A stretch of 6,561 bases of DNA from Deltaproteobacteria bacterium (GTDB taxonomy: Bacteria; Desulfobacterota; Syntrophobacteria; B119-G9). Shown here piece by piece: positions 6,195 to 6,561 of the stretch. The translations under genes and the position numbers were made by a program. The stretch's first letter is position 1, and each line of letters opens with the position of its first letter. The DNA is taken from the NCBI GenBank assembly GCA_003646715.1, contig QMLL01000098.1:1-6561 (forward strand). Reading direction: 5' to 3'. The notes beneath the pieces are model-generated. The model made no database searches. It was not told where the DNA came from and saw only the letters and a list, made by a program, of their open reading frames with translations.

Positions 6195-6561
6195 CTATCC
6201 CTTTCCCGTTATTACTGTCAGGAAGTCGCCTTTTCCGAATTTCTCCCTTTTCAGTCTTTGGTAATAGGATCTATGAAGGTTAATCGCAGCCAGCGGGTTA
6301 TGGCCGGTTACTCTGTCCTTGACTACCAGTACGGTGCACAATGCCATGGAAAATCGCATGAACAGGGCATCGTGCCCCACGCACAGTCCGAAAACAATGT
6401 TGAAATCCGTACCTACTGCATTGAGTATCTTTGCTTGGACAATGGGCTACACATTGACTCAAATTCTCCGATTCTTATTTTCTGGTCCTCTTTTAGCCCG
6501 AAGAACTCTTTTGGACTCCTTCCTACCATGCATGCATATAACAGAAGCCACTTCGAACCCC
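6195..6561 (-). pseudogene. Frameshifted C-terminal part of a DUF1847 (COG4887) putative metal-binding protein gene
   Basis: The intact 3' portion (6446-6198, stop TAG 6197-6195) encodes PIVQAKILNAVGTDFN, GLCVGHDALF and VVKDRVTGHNPLAA followed by RSYYQRL, a pattern I recognise from memory as the C-terminus of DUF1847 proteins (function unknown, cysteine-rich, presumed metal-binding). Upstream coding resemblance jumps frame twice. Bases 6560-6534 read GFEVASVIC. About 6533-6444 reads MVGRSPKEFFGLKEDQ and then ESMCSP in the +1 frame. The conserved C-[NS]-P-I-x-Q-A block is split between frames at the CCC run near 6446-6444. In the first frame TGA (6461-6459) and TAG (6449-6447) interrupt; in the second TAG (6415-6413) does. 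A GTG at 6380 would give a 61-residue open frame, but this is only the end of the domain. The N-terminal half lies outside the window. A sequencing error is possible. The gene lies upstream of the TRAP genes on the same strand. Confidence 0.7.

Noticed and set aside
6195..6380. A stand-alone 61-residue gene starting at GTG 6380
   Set aside because: The homologous-looking sequence continues upstream of this GTG, which encodes the valine of the conserved GLCVGHD block, so the open frame is the end of a larger broken gene rather than a separate small protein.

Overview
The window is almost entirely filled by two complete or nearly complete TRAP (tripartite ATP-independent periplasmic) transporter gene sets, all on the minus strand and read from high to low coordinates. 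No regulator, enzyme, RNA gene, insertion sequence or CRISPR array was seen. The host looks like a moderate-GC, probably anaerobic bacterium. Both solute-binding proteins have ordinary signal-peptidase-I leaders rather than lipoboxes, which suits a diderm with a true periplasm. The DUF1847-type remnant belongs to a family I know mainly from anaerobic bacteria and archaea. A Desulfobacterota- or Clostridia-like host is a guess, not something the sequence proves.

Layout in transcription order. (1) 6561-6195: C-terminal part of a DUF1847/COG4887-like gene, broken by two frameshifts and cut by the window edge. (2) 6194-6085: 110-nt intergenic stretch ending in a strong ribosome binding site. (3) TRAP system 1 in the order P-Q-M: binding protein (6084-5020), small membrane subunit (4977-4426), large permease (4401-3094), with gaps of 42 and 24 nt. 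(4) 65 nt without a visible terminator. (5) TRAP system 2 in the order P-M-Q: binding protein (3028-1955), a 140-nt gap with an 8-bp inverted repeat, large permease starting at GTG (1814-516), then a small subunit (519-1) whose ATG overlaps the permease stop in an ATGA. The last gene runs off the left edge with nearly all of its expected length present.

Working model: each binding protein captures an organic anion, probably a carboxylate, in the periplasm and delivers it to its own Q/M membrane pair, which imports it with a Na+ or H+ gradient. The two sets differ in sequence and gene order, so they look like two paralogous transporters brought together rather than a recent duplication. Both binding-protein genes have strong Shine-Dalgarno sequences and the membrane genes weaker ones, as expected if binding protein is made in excess. 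The substrates cannot be read from the sequence. I found nothing that amounts to a new biological system; the frameshifted DUF1847 relic, the mixed gene order and the cysteine content of the first binding protein are the points most worth checking.
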